Assembly: GCF_021504595.1 (NCBI RefSeq)
Contig: NZ_JACSGT010000001.1
Span: 868,001 to 932,000 of the forward strand
From: Chryseobacterium indicum
GTDB taxonomy: Bacteria > Bacteroidota > Bacteroidia > Flavobacteriales > Weeksellaceae
Reading direction: 5' to 3'
DNA: 64,000 bases
In this document: positions 62,849 through 64,000 of the stretch, one piece after another
Numbering within the stretch: the first letter of the stretch is position 1
How the letters are laid out: the number at the start of each line of letters is the position of its first letter
Notes under the pieces: model-generated
Database searches by the model: none
What the model saw: the letters and a program-made list of their open reading frames with translations, nothing else
Told to the model about the DNA's origin: nothing
Translations under genes and position numbers: made by a program

Positions 62849-63307
62849 TTATATTGATGGAGGATCGTTTTTTTTAATGAGACTTTTCTCGTGTTTATAA
62901 ATCCATTTATATAATGTAGTCTTAGGAATGTTATAGTGTTCTATAACTTCATTTTTAGACATTTTTCCTTTGTTGATTTTTTCCAGAATAAATTCAATAA
63001 TTTCTTTGGTATAGATATTTTTCCGGAATTGCGGTAAGGAAGACTTTTTGGCGGTGACTTTATTATAATGTACGTTTCTCTGAGGAGCGTATAATATAAG
63101 ATGCTGTGTATAAATCCTGAAAAAATCATATTCCAGTAATTTAGACCATTTCAGCAGATCCTCACAATAGAGATCTCTCCTTTCAAAATGTTCCTGTATT
63201 TCTTCTTCACTGCATTTAAAGAATTTCGCAATTCTCGCCATATCCAGATCACTTTCTTCCACTCTTTCTTTTAAAAGTGATCCCATGTGAATTTTTTTTA
63301 ACTTCAT
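62849..63307 (-). CDS. Helix-turn-helix protein (transposase-like DNA-binding domain)
   Basis: 152 residues. The start is lambda-repressor-like (MARIAKFFKCSEEEIQEHFERRDL, about 21-45), and the end (GKMSKNEVIEHYNIPKTTLYKWIYKHE, about 110-140) is a second HTH of the transposase type. No catalytic domain. First of the three small genes, each within a few bases of the next. Confidence 0.7.
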   Translation of the reverse strand: MKLKKIHMGSLLKERVEESDLDMARIAKFFKCSEEEIQEHFERRDLYCEDLLKWSKLLEYDFFRIYTQHLILYAPQRNVHYNKVTAKKSSLPQFRKNIYTKEIIEFILEKINKGKMSKNEVIEHYNIPKTTLYKWIYKHEKSLIKKNDPPSI

Positions 63308-63397
63308 AATAAGCTGATTTTTTATTTCCGTTGTATGAATGAAAATGAAATACAGTAAGTTTTTGTCCGGAGTATTATATCGTGTTTTTAGAATTCC

Positions 63398-63916
63398 TTA
63401 TTTCCAGTAATTCCACTTCAGGCCGTCAAATACCGCTAAAGATTTGCTTACCGTATCATAACACATTGTTCCGACATGGGGTGACTTTACATTAATATGC
63501 GGATTGCTTATTTTAGGCAGAATCATTGCCTTATCGGATGATTCCAGCACCAAAACTCCTTTTGCATTACTGAAAGGCGCACCTATTGTTATTCCCTGTC
63601 CCAGTTCTGATCCGCTGTTTGAAGTTGCTCCGGCAGCATTCCCGGCATCAGAAAGGTTTTTCCACACACCATTTTCAAACATCTTCAATTTTAAATCACT
63701 TTTATCAAAAATAAAAGTCCCGTTATTATTGGATGTTAAACCCGTTGGAGCGCTGTTTACGGCAGGTAATATAATCGCTCGTGTATTGGAAGCAGAATCT
63801 TCAAAATCCAGTAAAGTACTGCTTCCGTTTACATTGGTTTTTGCAACAGCGATCTGCGCATGGGATATACTGAATATCCAAAAAAAGAAGAATAATATAT
63901 ATGCTTTATTTTTCAT
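63398..63916 (-). CDS. Secreted hypothetical surface-type protein
   Basis: 172 residues from ATG at 63916 (a longer frame would begin with TTG). Signal peptide ..FFFWIFSISHAQ. IAVAKTNVNGSSTLLDFEDSASNTRAIILP and the end CYDTVSKSLAVFDGLKWNYWK are typical of a Flavobacteriia secreted family with a tail-fibre-like repeat. Located 24 bases after the next gene upstream (63941). Confidence 0.72.
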   Translation of the reverse strand: MKNKAYILFFFFWIFSISHAQIAVAKTNVNGSSTLLDFEDSASNTRAIILPAVNSAPTGLTSNNNGTFIFDKSDLKLKMFENGVWKNLSDAGNAAGATSNSGSELGQGITIGAPFSNAKGVLVLESSDKAMILPKISNPHINVKSPHVGTMCYDTVSKSLAVFDGLKWNYWK

Positions 63917-63940
63917 TATTTTCAATTTTAATTGTTGTTT

Positions 63941-64000
63941 TTAATTATTGCAGCTTCTTACAATACAGTTCCAGACAGTGCCGTTATATAACTTCACGCA
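63941..64000 (-). CDS. C-terminus of a secreted surface-type protein (partial)
   Basis: The 19 visible residues end CVKLYNGTVWNCIVRSCNN. The pattern (K-x-Y-N-G-x-x-W-N) resembles the end of the following gene (AVFDGLKWNYWK), so the two are likely related and co-transcribed. The rest lies beyond base 64000. Confidence 0.6.
   Translation of the reverse strand, partial: CVKLYNGTVWNCIVRSCNN

Noticed and set aside
62304-63307. Intact insertion sequence
   Set aside because: HTH domains resemble transposase DNA-binding parts, but there is no catalytic domain and no terminal inverted repeats were found.

Overview
The window is AT-rich chromosomal DNA from a member of the Bacteroidota, most likely Chryseobacterium or a close relative in the Weeksellaceae/Flavobacteriia. 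This rests on SusC/RagA-type plug and barrel motifs, TonB-dependent receptors, -7 boxes of the TAnnTTTG type, GG-leader peptides of the KLxKxxLKxIxGG kind, and many small secreted proteins ending their signal peptides in ..AQ. I saw no rRNA, tRNA, CRISPR array, intact IS element or prophage.

Layout. 1-1512: a cytoplasmic-start protein with a possible lysozyme-like domain, overlapped by a lipoprotein gene cut by the window edge (candidate toxin/immunity pair). 1573-3408: HxlR regulator divergent from an old yellow enzyme, with an array of GTTAC operator half-sites. 3620-5420: a cysteine-rich GG-leader peptide and a secreted papain-like peptidase. 5947-18854: the most unusual block. It holds an ECF sigma factor, a membrane protein ending in a TonB-receptor plug domain, a SusC-like barrel with no recognisable plug, a 1522-residue alpha-2-macroglobulin with a second plug domain and an intact thioester motif, a TSP3/VWA lipoprotein and a MuiA-like protein. 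19016-23829: a GbsR/MarR regulator and a run of small membrane proteins, a DCC-type redox protein, an SRPBCC protein and a DUF2071 protein, with three copies of a TTTCA-n8-TGAAA palindrome. 23968-30156: TetR, cupin, TolC, HlyD adaptor, FtsX-type permease and ATPase (a tripartite ABC efflux pump), then a TIGR01777 epimerase-like protein. 30330-34690: secreted alpha-L-fucosidase (GH29) and beta-glucosidase-type GH3 with PA14. 36411-45843: lipoamide dehydrogenase, PH-like protein, patatin, adenine deaminase and a flotillin-like SPFH protein, with a 259-bp inverted-repeat element at 38071-38329. 46005-47360: an ABC ATPase and a secreted protein.

47808-54690 is a sugar-uptake regulon: LacI regulator with a doubled operator, TonB-dependent receptor, cytoplasmic GH100-like invertase, P-loop kinase of the uridine-kinase type and an SLC45-like MFS permease. 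Together these suggest import of sucrose or a similar disaccharide across both membranes followed by intracellular hydrolysis. 54964-60451 carries small secreted, VOC and DinB-like proteins and an ecotin-type protease inhibitor. 60734-63307 has a TPR/LuxR membrane regulator and three small genes, two of them helix-turn-helix proteins. The right end has secreted surface-type proteins.

The strongest candidate for an undescribed system is 5947-18854. The two parts of a SusC receptor (plug and barrel) look distributed over separate proteins, with plug domains fused to a putative anti-sigma factor and to an alpha-2-macroglobulin. This could be an envelope defence or sensing system in which those plugs dock in the plugless barrel. 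That mechanism is inference; the domain layout is read from the sequence.
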